DNA from: Leucobacter sp. cx-328
GTDB taxonomy: Bacteria; Actinomycetota; Actinomycetes; Actinomycetales; Microbacteriaceae
Length of the DNA: 64,000 nucleotides
Direction of reading: 5' to 3'
NCBI RefSeq assembly: GCF_014530035.1
Contig: NZ_JACVMX010000005.1
Coordinates: 124,001 to 188,000 of the forward strand
Shown piece by piece: positions 18,660-26,677 of this stretch. The first letter of the stretch is position 1. Each line of letters starts with the position of its first letter. The notes beneath the pieces were generated by a model, which did no database searches, was not told the origin of the DNA, and saw only the letters and a program-made list of their open reading frames with translations. The position numbers and the translations under genes are program-made.

Positions 18660-19034
18660 GTGAGCGAAAACGCAGAAGATCAGCAGACTCCCAACGGCGC
18701 TCCCGAGAGCGTTGCAGATGCGGCTCGCGATATCGCAGACGTCGCTGCCGTAGAGATCATCACCACCGCTGCGGTTCACCTGCTCAGCGCAGCTGCGGTC
18801 AAGGTTGGCCTTGCCGATGATCCCGAGAACCAGATCGACCTTGACGAGGCACGCAAGCTCATCAACGCGCTGGCTGGCCTCATCACCGCAGGTGCTCCCG
18901 AGGTGAGCGATATGCACGCTCGCAGCCTCCGCGACGGTCTGCGTTCCGTGCAGCTCGCATTCCGTGAGGCGTCACAGGTACCCGATGCTCCCGGCGCTGG
19001 CCCCGGCGAGAAGTACACCGGTTCGGTGATCTAA
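18660..19034 (+). CDS. DUF1844 family protein
   Basis: A 124-residue protein with an acidic, low-complexity N-terminus, then the DUF1844 core (about 25-95): DIADVAAVEIITTAAVHLLSAAAVKVGLADDP followed by IDLDEARKLINALAGLITAG. The function of this family is unknown. The core is helical and moderately hydrophobic, without a signal peptide, and probably cytoplasmic. It is transcribed away from infC; genes of this family commonly lie next to infC in actinobacteria, which suggests a link to translation but does not prove it. The GTG start has AGGA 6 bases upstream. Confidence 0.85.
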   Translation: MSENAEDQQTPNGAPESVADAARDIADVAAVEIITTAAVHLLSAAAVKVGLADDPENQIDLDEARKLINALAGLITAGAPEVSDMHARSLRDGLRSVQLAFREASQVPDAPGAGPGEKYTGSVI

Positions 19035-19055
19035 GCTTCGGCTTCACATTTTGTG

Positions 19056-19083
19056 GGGGCGGATGGCGGTGGCCATTCGCCCC
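19056..19083 (+). terminator. Terminator of the DUF1844 gene
   Basis: A 12-base stem with one G-U pair (19056-19067 with 19072-19083) and a GGTG loop, followed by TTCTGTTT on the plus strand, 22 bases after the stop codon. Confidence 0.85.
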
Positions 19084-19131
19084 TTCTGTTTACTTGCCGT
19101 CACTTCGCGGTGTTAACACGTCGAGACCACC

Positions 19132-19210
19132 CTTTTCTGCCGAAAACCCTAGTTTCACGCGCAAGAAAGTGCCTATCTCGCAAGAATGTGCTTGTTTCAC
19201 GGGTTTGGCA
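19132..19210. repeat. Intergenic hairpin element, copy 1 (degenerate)
   Basis: Lies between the DUF1844 terminator and the lrp stop. TGCC(GA)AAACCC near 19138-19149 pairs with GGGTTTGGCA near 19201-19210 with a two-base bulge. Inside are CTAGTTTC and two CGCAAGAA(A/T)GTG units about 20 bases apart. An ungapped alignment shows CGAAAAC.CTAGTTTC...CGCAAGAAA shared with the element at 37043-37120. No reading frame explains it. Confidence 0.55.
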
Positions 19211-19231
19211 GTGAACGGCCAACGGCCAGCG

Positions 19232-19687
19232 CTACCGGGGGCCGCCCGTCCGCCCCGTCATGACGTTCTTGATCGCAATGTGCGATGTGAAGCGGGCAAC
19301 CCCCGTCACTGCGCTCACTCGGTGGGTATGGAAGTCTTCATACGCTTCCAAGTTCTCGACGCCAACTCGCGCAAAGTAGTCAGGGCTTCCAAACAGTCGG
19401 CGCAACTCAAGCACCTCTGGAAGTGCCGATAGCTCACGCTCAAAGGACTCGATCGTCGCAGCATCGTGAGCAGCGAGCTCAAACAGGAGGATGACTTCAA
19501 ATGCGCGCCCCACCGAGGCAGGGTCCACGTCCGCGTGATAGCCACGAATAACTCCCTCGCGCTCGAGACGCTGCACTCGACGCAGGCAGGGGCCGGGGGT
19601 CAACCCGATCCGCGCGGCCAAATCGACATTATTCAGACGCCCTTCACACTCAAGGATCTCAATAATTGCGCGATCTAATTCATCCAT
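19232..19687 (-). CDS. lrp: Lrp/AsnC-family transcriptional regulator
   Basis: A 151-residue leucine-responsive regulator. The N-terminal helix-turn-helix is MDELDRAIIEILECEGRLNNVDLAARIGLTPGPCLRRVQRLEREGVI (1-47); the C-terminal RAM ligand domain runs from about 65 to 140 (EVILLFELAAHD..., FGSPDYFARVGVENLEAYEDF). The frame is open far upstream to 19999, but ATG at 19687 gives the family length and start. No ribosome binding site precedes it, so the transcript may be leaderless. It is divergent from azlC/azlD, the arrangement of lrp-brnFE in Corynebacterium glutamicum, where Lrp activates the exporter when branched-chain amino acids or methionine accumulate. Confidence 0.92.
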   Translation of the reverse strand: MDELDRAIIEILECEGRLNNVDLAARIGLTPGPCLRRVQRLEREGVIRGYHADVDPASVGRAFEVILLFELAAHDAATIESFERELSALPEVLELRRLFGSPDYFARVGVENLEAYEDFHTHRVSAVTGVARFTSHIAIKNVMTGRTGGPR

Positions 19688-19701
19688 GCATATATATTGC
19701 A
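19687..19701. promoter_or_regulatory. Probable Lrp operator overlapping the lrp start codon
   Basis: TGCATATATATTGCA is a near-perfect palindrome (13 of 15 positions symmetrical) starting at the first base of the lrp ATG. A related half-site pair, TTGCATGATTTTTGC, follows at 19739-19753 just before azlC. Both fit AT-rich Lrp sites and suggest autoregulation plus control of the divergent exporter. Confidence 0.5.
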
Positions 19702-19767
19702 CGTTTTGACGCGGGCGCGCGAGAACTACGCACACACATTGCATGATTTTTGCGAGAAGATACTCCC

Positions 19768-20598
19768 ATGGAATCCGCACCCGCGCAGAACGCAGCAGCA
19801 ATACGCAGCTCAGAGATCCGCGCGGGAATGAAAGATTCTCTCGGCGTTGGCCTTGGCATCTTTCCACTCGGCTTTGCGCTCGGCATGCTGGTGATTCAGG
19901 CGGGCCTCCCCTGGTGGCTGACGCCCGCGCTTTCGATCGGCATCTTCGCAGGTTCAGTCGAGCTGTTCCTTGTGAGCTTGCTCGCGGCCTACGCACCACT
20001 CATCACGATTGCCGTGACGGTATTCGCACTGAACTTCCGCCACGTGTTCTACCCGTTCTCCTTCCCACTCCACAAGGTACGCAACGGGTGGCCGCGGTGG
20101 TATTCGATGTACGCAATGATCGACGAGGCGTACGCGACCTATGCGACCATGCCTGCTCAGCAGATCACGTCGGCACGCATGGTCACCGGTCAGCTGTGCA
20201 TGCAGGGGTACTGGGTAGCTGGTGGTTTGCTTGGCGTGCTGGTGGCAAACGCATTGCCTGGCCCGATCGCCGGCTTCGAATTCGCACTCACGGCACTATT
20301 TATCGTGATGACGATGGATTCCATTCGCGGAAAGCGGGAGGTCCCCTCAGCTGTGCTGGCCGGCCTCTCTGTGACCGTTGCAATGGTGGCGATGCCCGAC
20401 CAGGCACTGCTCGCAGCGCTTGTGCTGTTTACCGTTTCGCTCGTGGCCAGGTATTTCTGGGTTCGCGCACGCGGTGGTCTCGCACAGCCTGAGGAAACAC
20501 CGGCTGCTGAGCAATCAGCTGCGCAGCTCGCAACGTACGAACCGTCAACCATCGGCGAGCAACAGCTCAAGCCGACGCAGCAGGGGGAAGCAGCATGA
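19768..20598 (+). CDS. brnF: AzlC/BrnF-type branched-chain amino acid exporter, large subunit
   Basis: A 276-residue membrane protein of the AzlC family with about seven membrane helices. SLGVGLGIFPLGFALGMLVIQ, SIGIFAGSVELFLVSLL and FALNFRHVFYPFSFPL are typical. With AzlD it forms the two-component exporter known as BrnFE in corynebacteria, which exports isoleucine, leucine, valine and methionine. ATG at 19768 is preferred over the in-frame TTG at 19750 because GAGAAG lies upstream of it. The hydrophilic C-terminus of about 40 residues is longer than in BrnF. Divergence from lrp supports the assignment. Confidence 0.9.
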   Translation: MESAPAQNAAAIRSSEIRAGMKDSLGVGLGIFPLGFALGMLVIQAGLPWWLTPALSIGIFAGSVELFLVSLLAAYAPLITIAVTVFALNFRHVFYPFSFPLHKVRNGWPRWYSMYAMIDEAYATYATMPAQQITSARMVTGQLCMQGYWVAGGLLGVLVANALPGPIAGFEFALTALFIVMTMDSIRGKREVPSAVLAGLSVTVAMVAMPDQALLAALVLFTVSLVARYFWVRARGGLAQPEETPAAEQSAAQLATYEPSTIGEQQLKPTQQGEAA

Positions 20599-20924
20599 AC
20601 CAGACGGCCTACCTGCTGAGCGCCGTACTGCTAGCGGGACTCATCACGTTTGCATTGCGTGCGTTGCCATTCGCTATTTTGAAGCCACTTCGCAAGAGCA
20701 AGTTCGTGCAGCTGCTTGGGCAGTGGATGCCTGCTGGGATCCTACTCATGCTCGCAGTCGTTGTGCTGCAGGAGTCAATTGTTGCGGATCCCGGCAAGTG
20801 GTGGATCGTCGCCGCCGCTTCCGGCGTAACGGTCATCACCCACCTCTTCACGAAGCGCAAAGCACTCGTGAGTATTGCCGTCGGCACCGCGAGCTATGTC
20901 GCGTTGCTGTCGGTCTTTGGCTAG
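20595..20924 (+). CDS. brnE: AzlD/BrnE-type branched-chain amino acid exporter, small subunit
   Basis: A 109-residue membrane protein with four predicted helices, the usual size for AzlD/BrnE. The segment LITFALRALPFAILKPLRKSKFVQLLGQWMPAGILLMLAVVVLQ is characteristic. It is the obligate partner of the AzlC subunit. Its ATG overlaps the azlC stop (ATGA), so the two are translationally coupled. A terminator follows at 20929-20969. Confidence 0.92.
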   Translation: MNQTAYLLSAVLLAGLITFALRALPFAILKPLRKSKFVQLLGQWMPAGILLMLAVVVLQESIVADPGKWWIVAAASGVTVITHLFTKRKALVSIAVGTASYVALLSVFG

Positions 20925-20928
20925 CGTG

Positions 20929-20969
20929 GCGGGCGATGCCTCGGAGGATCCCCCCGAGACATCGCCCGC
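20929..20969. terminator. Bidirectional terminator between brnE and metS
   Basis: GCGGGCGATG-C-CTCGG (20929-20944) pairs with CCGAG-A-CATCGCCCGC (20954-20969) with a single C/A mismatch and a 9-base loop. It separates the convergent exporter and importer genes. Confidence 0.8.
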
Positions 20970-20974
20970 ATGGG

Positions 20975-21151
20975 CTACTCGTAGGACTTGCTGACCTTGT
21001 GCAGCGCCTCATCGACATCGTCTGACTCGCCCTCGGGGTATTCAGACTCGTCAAGTTCAGGTCGCTTCGTCAGGAAGATCGAGCTCGCGATAAGCCCGCC
21101 CCACAGGAGCACGAACGACAGCACCATGAAGGTGATGGAAATCGGGGTCAT
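20975..21151 (-). CDS. metS: MetS-type small subunit of an amino acid importer (58 residues)
   Basis: A short gene encoding MTPISITFMVLSFVLLWGGL, continuing with one membrane helix (about 5-27) and an acidic hydrophilic tail to KVSKSYE. Its ATG overlaps the stop of the large transporter gene (ATGA at 21148-21151). This matches the methionine/alanine importer small subunit MetS of C. glutamicum, which is about 60 residues, has one helix and is required for MetP activity. Size, topology, acidic tail and coupling to a sodium-dependent transporter together make the call strong. Confidence 0.88.
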   Translation of the reverse strand: MTPISITFMVLSFVLLWGGLIASSIFLTKRPELDESEYPEGESDDVDEALHKVSKSYE

Positions 21152-22746
21152 GACTCATTCCCTTCAAGAGTTGGGTTCATCGGTGTGCCGACCAGGTGCT
21201 TGCCCTGCTTCGAGTCGAACGCGGGGTATGGCACGAACTGGTCCGGACTGCGCTTCCAAGGCACCGCCGTAAGGAGCAGCGCGGCGAGCACCATAATGGC
21301 AACACAGCCCCAACCGAAGAGGTTGGTATACCAGCTCGGGTAGCTGCCATAGCCGTCCTTGACGAGCGCAATAACCACCTGAACCAACATCACACCGATC
21401 ACGACCGGGCTGAGAATGCCAACGAAGAAGCGCCAGGTCCGACCAAGTTTGAAGGTCGACAGCGAGGACACGTGGTAAGACAGCTCTGGCCCGCGCTTAT
21501 AGATCCACATCACGACAACAGTTGAGACAACCGCCGCGAAGACGATGCCGAAGTTGTTCACCCAGTTGTCAATGACGTCGAGGGTGTTCAGACCGGAGGT
21601 CGTCGTGTAGAGCAAGAGCGACACGATCGCCAAGAGGCCACCAACACCCCACACTGCCTGCTTGCGCGAGAGACCAAACTTGTCCATCACCGCAGAAATG
21701 ATGACCTCGAGCACGGAAATGAGCGAGGTGATGCCGGCGAGGAAGATCGAGCCGAAGAACAGGATGCCGAAGAGCTGACTCATTGGCATCTCGGCGACGA
21801 TTGCCGGGAATGTAATGAATGCAAGGCTCACACCAGCGATACCCTCAATGTCACTCACACCGATACCCTGCTGTGCAGCGAAGAAGCCGAGCGCAGCGAA
21901 GACTCCGACGCCAGCGAGCAGCTCGAACGACGAGTTCGCGAATGCAACGACAAGGCCGGGAGCAGAAAGGTTCGAGCGACGCTTCCGGTACGAGGAGTAC
22001 GTCACCATGATGCCGAACGCGACCGAAAGCGAGAAGAATACCTGTCCATAGGCTGCGATCCACACCTTTGGCTGGGCCAGTGCGGCGAAGTCAGGCGTAA
22101 AGAAGGCGCTGACGCCTTCAAGTGCGCCAGGCAGCGTCAGTGCGCCAATCACGAGCGCGAGGAACGTGATGACGAGAAGCGGCAGGAAGACGACGTTCAT
22201 CTTCTCGATACCCTTCGCGACACCGGTTGCCTGCACGATCAGTACCACGGCCCAAATTGCAGCTACTGGAATCAGTAGTGCGGGAACGAAGTCCATCGTG
22301 AACGGTGCCTCTGAGGTCTGCAAGAACTCACCGATGAAGTAGCCTGCGGCGTCGTCGCCCCACTTGAGATTAAACGAGAACACGAAGTAGCTCACTGCCC
22401 ACGCGACCACGACTGCGTAGTAGGTAGCAATGAATACGTTAATCATGACCTGGAACCAGCCAATTGCCTCGCCGCCCTTACCAGCAGCGCGTCGGAACGC
22501 GAGTGGAGCAGAACCACGGAAGCGGTGACCAATTGCGTAGTCAAACAGCAGAATGGGAATGCCGGCAGTCAAGAGCGCAACGAAATACGGGATGAGGAAT
22601 GCTCCGCCACCGTTTTCATATGCGACGCCAGGAAAACGCCAAATGTTGCCAAGTCCGACAGCCGAACCGATCGCAGCGAAGATGAAGCCAAGCTGGCCTG
22701 TCCACTGTTCTCGCTTCGGCGCGCCAGTGACCTTTGCAGATGACAT
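21148..22746 (-). CDS. metP: Sodium-dependent amino acid transporter, MetP-type (NSS family)
   Basis: A 532-residue transporter of the neurotransmitter:sodium symporter family with about 12 helices. The hallmark first helix FIFAAIGSAVGLGNIWRFPGVAYENGGGAFLIPY (residues 25-58) carries the unwound ligand and Na+ binding stretch. The C-terminus is hydrophilic. Coupling to the metS-like small gene indicates a MetPS-type importer of methionine and alanine; the substrate is inferred from that pair. ATG at 22746 has a GAAAGG ribosome binding site. A 20-base GC palindrome sits just upstream. Confidence 0.9.
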   Translation of the reverse strand: MSSAKVTGAPKREQWTGQLGFIFAAIGSAVGLGNIWRFPGVAYENGGGAFLIPYFVALLTAGIPILLFDYAIGHRFRGSAPLAFRRAAGKGGEAIGWFQVMINVFIATYYAVVVAWAVSYFVFSFNLKWGDDAAGYFIGEFLQTSEAPFTMDFVPALLIPVAAIWAVVLIVQATGVAKGIEKMNVVFLPLLVITFLALVIGALTLPGALEGVSAFFTPDFAALAQPKVWIAAYGQVFFSLSVAFGIMVTYSSYRKRRSNLSAPGLVVAFANSSFELLAGVGVFAALGFFAAQQGIGVSDIEGIAGVSLAFITFPAIVAEMPMSQLFGILFFGSIFLAGITSLISVLEVIISAVMDKFGLSRKQAVWGVGGLLAIVSLLLYTTTSGLNTLDVIDNWVNNFGIVFAAVVSTVVVMWIYKRGPELSYHVSSLSTFKLGRTWRFFVGILSPVVIGVMLVQVVIALVKDGYGSYPSWYTNLFGWGCVAIMVLAALLLTAVPWKRSPDQFVPYPAFDSKQGKHLVGTPMNPTLEGNES

Positions 22747-22763
22747 GCGTCAGCCTTTCTCAA

Positions 22764-22783
22764 GCGCCGCCCCGGGGCGGCGC
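22764..22783. other. Perfect GC palindrome upstream of metP
   Basis: A 20-base perfect palindrome, 8-base stem GCGCCGCC/GGCGGCGC with a CCGG loop, lying 17 bases upstream of the metP start and 53 bases after the sseB-like stop. It may terminate the his-sseB transcript or control metP; no U tract follows. Confidence 0.5.
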
Positions 22784-22836
22784 AGACGGTTAATAACCGA
22801 GCTAGCGTATCACCAGGGTCCAACGCTGAGGCAAGG

Positions 22837-23724
22837 CTATGCGGGCATCTGTGGCACAACCTTGAGCGAGTCAACACGCTCAGCGATGACGGAATTTGCC
22901 GCCCAGCGTTGCTGCAGGGAGGTCACGAGATCAGCGAGTTCTTCGCGAGACAGACCAGATTCAACGAGCAATCGCACTTCGGTTTCGGCCGAGAGCAGCT
23001 CACCGGTCGGGTCACCTGGAATGACGGCGAGTGCCTGCAAACGCGGATCTCCCGAGCTTGCCTCGAGGAAGGCGTTTCGCACGTGCACATCAGCCCACGC
23101 CGGGAGCTGCGCTTCACCAAGCGCGAGCGCTTTGAGCTCGGGGCGACGGATACCCACCCGGGACTCACCGCTCGCGGGATCGATGATGAGGAGGTCGGTT
23201 TCTTCCTGCGCTGCTGCCACCGCGGCCTGCGGTGCCGGCACCGGAATCGGTCGCGCTTCTGCGTTCCACGCACGCATTGCCTCTGCAGACGTGAAGACAG
23301 GCATGACCCGACGACCGTCCGGCGCAGCGACCGTCACGATTGACAATTCTTGCGATTTCTCCACGATGCGACCGTCAGGCGTTTCACCAATGTCGCCTGC
23401 CTCAGCAACCAACGGAATCAAGAGGCGGATCCCCGACAGCGCGACAATGAGTTCAGCACGACGCTGGCCGAGCAGCGCAAACGCTGCTGCCTGATCCGCC
23501 GCACCTGCGAGCCCAGCTGCGGCCTCGCGCATCGCACCGAGCGCAACGAGGTATGACTCGGGAGTTGAGCCATCATCGTCAGCAAATGCGGTCTCGTGGT
23601 GCTCGAATGTGCGCCCTTCCCAGGGGAAGCCGGCCGAGTCGGCGTCGCCGCCAGCTACGAGTGATTCGGGTACGCCGGTGGTACGCGGCATATCGCCGGT
23701 CGAGGGGAGCTTCTTAATCGCCAT
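22837..23724 (-). CDS. SseB-family protein
   Basis: A 295-residue cytoplasmic protein with an N-terminal disordered stretch, an SseB N-terminal domain (about 75-150, containing RRAELIVALSGIRLLIPLV, DGRRVMPVFTSAEAMRAWN) and a second related region at 165-290 (LLIIDPASGESRVGIRRPELKALALGE). The biochemical role of SseB proteins is not established, despite names drawn from rhodanese-linked serine sensitivity. It lies downstream of hisA on the same strand, as in many actinobacteria, but a hairpin at 23751-23771 separates them. ATG at 23724 is used. Confidence 0.82.
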   Translation of the reverse strand: MAIKKLPSTGDMPRTTGVPESLVAGGDADSAGFPWEGRTFEHHETAFADDDGSTPESYLVALGAMREAAAGLAGAADQAAAFALLGQRRAELIVALSGIRLLIPLVAEAGDIGETPDGRIVEKSQELSIVTVAAPDGRRVMPVFTSAEAMRAWNAEARPIPVPAPQAAVAAAQEETDLLIIDPASGESRVGIRRPELKALALGEAQLPAWADVHVRNAFLEASSGDPRLQALAVIPGDPTGELLSAETEVRLLVESGLSREELADLVTSLQQRWAANSVIAERVDSLKVVPQMPA

Positions 23725-23750
23725 AGTGAAACCGCCTTATACGCGAGGAA

Positions 23751-23771
23751 CCCCGCGCTATTCGCGCGGGG
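23751..23771 (-). terminator. Hairpin after hisA (possible terminator)
   Basis: CCCCGCGC/GCGCGGGG, an 8-base stem with a TATTC loop, 8 bases after the hisA stop. There is no U tract; it may attenuate rather than end transcription into the sseB-like gene. Confidence 0.6.
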
Positions 23772-23779
23772 CACCAGGC

Positions 23780-24526
23780 TTAGTTCGATGCGACGTCGAG
23801 TGCCGCTTTCAAAGTAAATGCGCCGTCGTAAAGCGCCTTACCGATGATTGCACCCTCGATGCCAGCCGGCACCTGCTCGCGCAGTGCTGCAAGATCATCG
23901 AGGCTCGAGATGCCGCCAGAAGCGACAACCGGGCGCGACGTGTGACGGCATACCTCGAGCAGAAGCTCGATGTTCGGGCCGCGCATGGTGCCGTCTTTGG
24001 TGACGTCGGTGACGACGTAGCGAGGGCAGTTTGCGTCTTCGAGGCGTTCGAGCACCTCCCAAAGGTTGCCGCCCTCTTCGGTCCAACCACGGCCGGCAAG
24101 GGTCTCGCCACGCACGTCGAGGCCTACAGCAATCTTCTCGCCGTAGCGGGCGATTGCCGAGCGAGTCCACTCGGGATTCTCAAGCGCTGCGGTGCCGAGG
24201 TTCACACGTGCCGCGCCCATCTCGATTGCCGCCTCAAGGCTGCGATCATCGCGGATGCCGCCGGAGAACTCGATGTTCGTCTTGCCCGAGCGAGCCATGA
24301 TCTTCTTTGCAACACCAACGTTGCTGCCACGGCCGAATGCTGCGTCGAGGTCGACGAGGTGAATCCACTCCGCGCCCTGCTCGATCCAGTCGAGAGCCGC
24401 GTCTACGGGGTCGCCGTAACCGGTCTCGGTACCTGCTTCACCCTGAGTCAGGCGCACGGCCTGACCATTGACCATGTCAATCGCGGGGAGCAGCGTAAGC
24501 GCCGGTGTGCTGTTGAGGTGTGACAT
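23780..24526 (-). CDS. priA: PriA-type phosphoribosyl isomerase (HisA/TrpF)
   Basis: A 248-residue (beta-alpha)8-barrel isomerase. [54 protein letters not shown] at the start is typical of actinobacterial PriA, which isomerises both ProFAR in histidine synthesis and phosphoribosylanthranilate in tryptophan synthesis. The catalytic aspartates are in PAIDM (Asp17) and VTDVTKDGT. Whether the second activity is needed here depends on a trpF elsewhere, which I cannot see. It lies 36 bases after hisH, with a hairpin in the gap. Confidence 0.95.
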   Translation of the reverse strand: MSHLNSTPALTLLPAIDMVNGQAVRLTQGEAGTETGYGDPVDAALDWIEQGAEWIHLVDLDAAFGRGSNVGVAKKIMARSGKTNIEFSGGIRDDRSLEAAIEMGAARVNLGTAALENPEWTRSAIARYGEKIAVGLDVRGETLAGRGWTEEGGNLWEVLERLEDANCPRYVVTDVTKDGTMRGPNIELLLEVCRHTSRPVVASGGISSLDDLAALREQVPAGIEGAIIGKALYDGAFTLKAALDVASN

Positions 24527-24544
24527 TCAATGTTCCTTGATTTG

Positions 24545-24561
24545 TCGCGGATCTTCCGCGA
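24545..24561 (-). other. Hairpin between hisH and priA
   Basis: TCGCGGA, TCT, TCCGCGA: a perfect 7-base stem with a 3-base loop, beginning one base after the hisH stop codon and 19 bases before the priA start. It is an intra-operon structure that could affect RNA stability or the ratio of HisH to PriA. Confidence 0.45.
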
Positions 24562-24562
24562 A

Positions 24563-25201
24563 TTAGAGCGTAGAAATCCAGTTGCGCAGCAGCTGCAGCC
24601 CGGCTTCACCGGACTTCTCAGGATGGAACTGGGTTGCCGTGAGCGGGCCGTTTTCGACCGCGGCGATGAAGCGCTCGCCAGCCTCGCTCCAGGTCACGAG
24701 GGGGCGGGTAGCCTCCGTGCGACCTTCGATGGTCCACTCCGTCGCAGCGTTACTGTGCACAAAGTAGAAGTATTCGTCTTCGATGCCTGCGAAAAGCTTC
24801 GAACCAGCAGGCGTCTCAACCTTGCTCCAGCCCATGTTCGGCAGGCGGGGTGCCTCGAGCTGACGTACGGTGCCCGGCCACTGACCGAGGCCCTCCGCAG
24901 TCACGCCACGTTCGATGCCCTGGTCAAACATGATCTGATGTCCAACACAGATACCCAGCACCGGGCGGCCGCCAGCGAGGCGGCGATCGATGAGTTCGTC
25001 ACCGCGCACTGCGAGGAGCTGCTTCATAACGGCATCGTACGCACCAACGCCAGGAACGAAGAGACCGTCGGCCGCGGCGACTGCCGCGGGATCCGCCGTC
25101 AGCTCAACGTCAGCGCCTGCGTGCTCAAGCGCGGTTATGGCCGAGTGGACATTGCCCGAACCATAGGCCAGAACTACAACCTTGGGTCGTGCTTCGCTCA
25201 C
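24563..25201 (-). CDS. hisH: Imidazole glycerol phosphate synthase, glutaminase subunit
   Basis: HisH releases ammonia from glutamine and channels it to HisF to make imidazole glycerol phosphate. The 212-residue class I amidotransferase has its nucleophile Cys85 in [11 protein letters not shown] and the His-Glu pair in FHPEKSG near 190-196. The ATG at 25201 overlaps the hisB stop (ATGA). hisF is not within the window. Confidence 0.96.
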   Translation of the reverse strand: MSEARPKVVVLAYGSGNVHSAITALEHAGADVELTADPAAVAAADGLFVPGVGAYDAVMKQLLAVRGDELIDRRLAGGRPVLGICVGHQIMFDQGIERGVTAEGLGQWPGTVRQLEAPRLPNMGWSKVETPAGSKLFAGIEDEYFYFVHSNAATEWTIEGRTEATRPLVTWSEAGERFIAAVENGPLTATQFHPEKSGEAGLQLLRNWISTL

Positions 25202-25809
25202 AGTGCACCCTTCGTCGACGGGATGATGCCGGCCATGACTGCGTCAGCCGACTTTGCCTGGCGGAATGCTCGCGCAAACGCCTTGAACTCTGCCTCGGCA
25301 ATGTGGTGCGGATCACGACCCTCAACGAGCTTGATGTGCGCGGTCAGGCGCGCGTTAAGGACGATTGCCTCAAAGAAGTGACGCACCATCGAACCGGTGA
25401 AGTGACCGCCGATGAGGTGGAACTCGAAGCCTGCGGGTTCGCCCGAGTGCACGAGGTATGGGCGCCCCGAGATGTCGACGACCGCGTGCGCGAGCGACTC
25501 ATCAAGGGGGCAGTACGCATCACCGTAGCGGGTGATGCCGCGCTTGTCGCCGAGCGCCTCAAGAATCGCCTGACCGAGCAGAATGCCGGTGTCTTCGACG
25601 GTGTGATGTACGTCGATGTGCACATCGCCTTCGGCACGAACCGTGAGATCCGAAGCGGAGTGCTTGGCGAATGCCGTCAGCATATGGTCGAAGAATGGAA
25701 CGCCGGTGGCAATATCGGCCTTGCCTGTTCCGTCGAGATCGATGCTCAGCTTGATGGAGGATTCGCTTGTCACGCGCTCAAGTGCGGCAGTGCGCCCGGT
25801 TGCAGTCAT
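25198..25809 (-). CDS. hisB: Imidazoleglycerol-phosphate dehydratase
   Basis: A monofunctional 203-residue dehydratase that acts after HisF/HisH in histidine synthesis. The metal-binding duplicated motifs are [12 protein letters not shown] (about 40-51), [18 protein letters not shown] (62-79) and the matching C-terminal [16 protein letters not shown] and [16 protein letters not shown]. It is the first gene of the hisB-hisH-priA segment and starts 18 bases after the stop of the CcdA-like gene, so it may be read from the hisC promoter through the inserted dsbA-ccdA pair. Confidence 0.97.
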   Translation of the reverse strand: MTATGRTAALERVTSESSIKLSIDLDGTGKADIATGVPFFDHMLTAFAKHSASDLTVRAEGDVHIDVHHTVEDTGILLGQAILEALGDKRGITRYGDAYCPLDESLAHAVVDISGRPYLVHSGEPAGFEFHLIGGHFTGSMVRHFFEAIVLNARLTAHIKLVEGRDPHHIAEAEFKAFARAFRQAKSADAVMAGIIPSTKGAL

Positions 25810-25827
25810 GTGAAGAGTCTATCCCGT

Positions 25828-26670
25828 TCACCCGCGTGCTTCTGAGCTGTCCACCGATTCGGGACGGGATTCACGGGCCCGTCTCGTAAACCACCAGATC
25901 AACAACGCACATGCGACCAATATGACAAGCACGACCCAGTCGGGAACGGCGGCCCCTGCCTGCAGTGCGCCGTTCTCAAGCACGGCCTGCTGGTCGACGC
26001 CGAGCATGCCAGACAGCGCCTCAGTGCCGTCGGTCACGATGAGTAGGATGCCGACAGCGATCGTGATCAGACCACCGATGATGAAGGTCCAGGAGTTGCG
26101 CCATTTTCCAATGACGAGCTCGCGTGGGCGCACGATCCGCCGAATGATGGGCAGCCTGTCCCACAGGATCGCGAGCAGGAGCATCGGAACGACCATACCG
26201 ATCGCGTAGACGAACATCGTGAGCGCGCCAGTGAGCGCGCTCCCGCCAAACGCGGAAAGTGCCAGGATCGCGCCGAAGATTGGCCCGGCACAGCCACCAG
26301 CGAGGCCGTATACCGCACCAAGTGAGAACACCGAGAGTGCAGATGCGCTCGAGGCGCCCTGCGTTTTCGTGAGACCGGGGATGCGGATTCCAAATAGCAT
26401 CACCACGCCAAACACGATGACGATGACCGCGAACCAGGTGAGCAACGATCCGCGATGGAGATTGATCCAGCCACCAAGCGTTCCCGCAAGCGCACCAATA
26501 GGCACGAGCGTGACCACAAGACCAGCGAGGAAGACCCCCGTGCGGCTCACCAACCGACCTGTGTTCGGGAATGCATACGCGAAGAACGCCGGTAACAGCA
26601 TGACGGAACACGGACTCAGAATGGCCAGCATGCCGCCAAGGAAAGCACCGAACAGGTTGATGGAGCCCAC
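25828..26670 (-). CDS. ccdA: CcdA-family thiol-disulfide transporter
   Basis: A 280-residue membrane protein of the CcdA/DsbD-core family with about six or seven helices. The two redox cysteines are in LSPCSVMLLP (Cys21) and LAGGCAGPIFG (Cys127), at the expected positions in helices 1 and 4. It carries reducing equivalents from cytoplasmic thioredoxin to extracytoplasmic partners. The frame is open to 26763, but the GTG at 26670 begins the family N-terminus GSINLFGAFLGG, 7 bases after the stop of the DsbA-like gene; its ribosome binding site is weak. The adjacent CPWC protein is the likely partner. Confidence 0.88.
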   Translation of the reverse strand: MGSINLFGAFLGGMLAILSPCSVMLLPAFFAYAFPNTGRLVSRTGVFLAGLVVTLVPIGALAGTLGGWINLHRGSLLTWFAVIVIVFGVVMLFGIRIPGLTKTQGASSASALSVFSLGAVYGLAGGCAGPIFGAILALSAFGGSALTGALTMFVYAIGMVVPMLLLAILWDRLPIIRRIVRPRELVIGKWRNSWTFIIGGLITIAVGILLIVTDGTEALSGMLGVDQQAVLENGALQAGAAVPDWVVLVILVACALLIWWFTRRARESRPESVDSSEARG

Positions 26671-26677
26671 GGAAACG

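Noticed and set aside
18486-18917. A 143-codon minus-strand frame between infC and the DUF1844 gene
   Set aside because: Most of it is antisense to the DUF1844 gene, and it runs through the infC leader region; no family resemblance.
19688-19999. N-terminal extension of the lrp frame into azlC
   Set aside because: The extension overlaps the divergent azlC start and the operator, and is not part of Lrp proteins.
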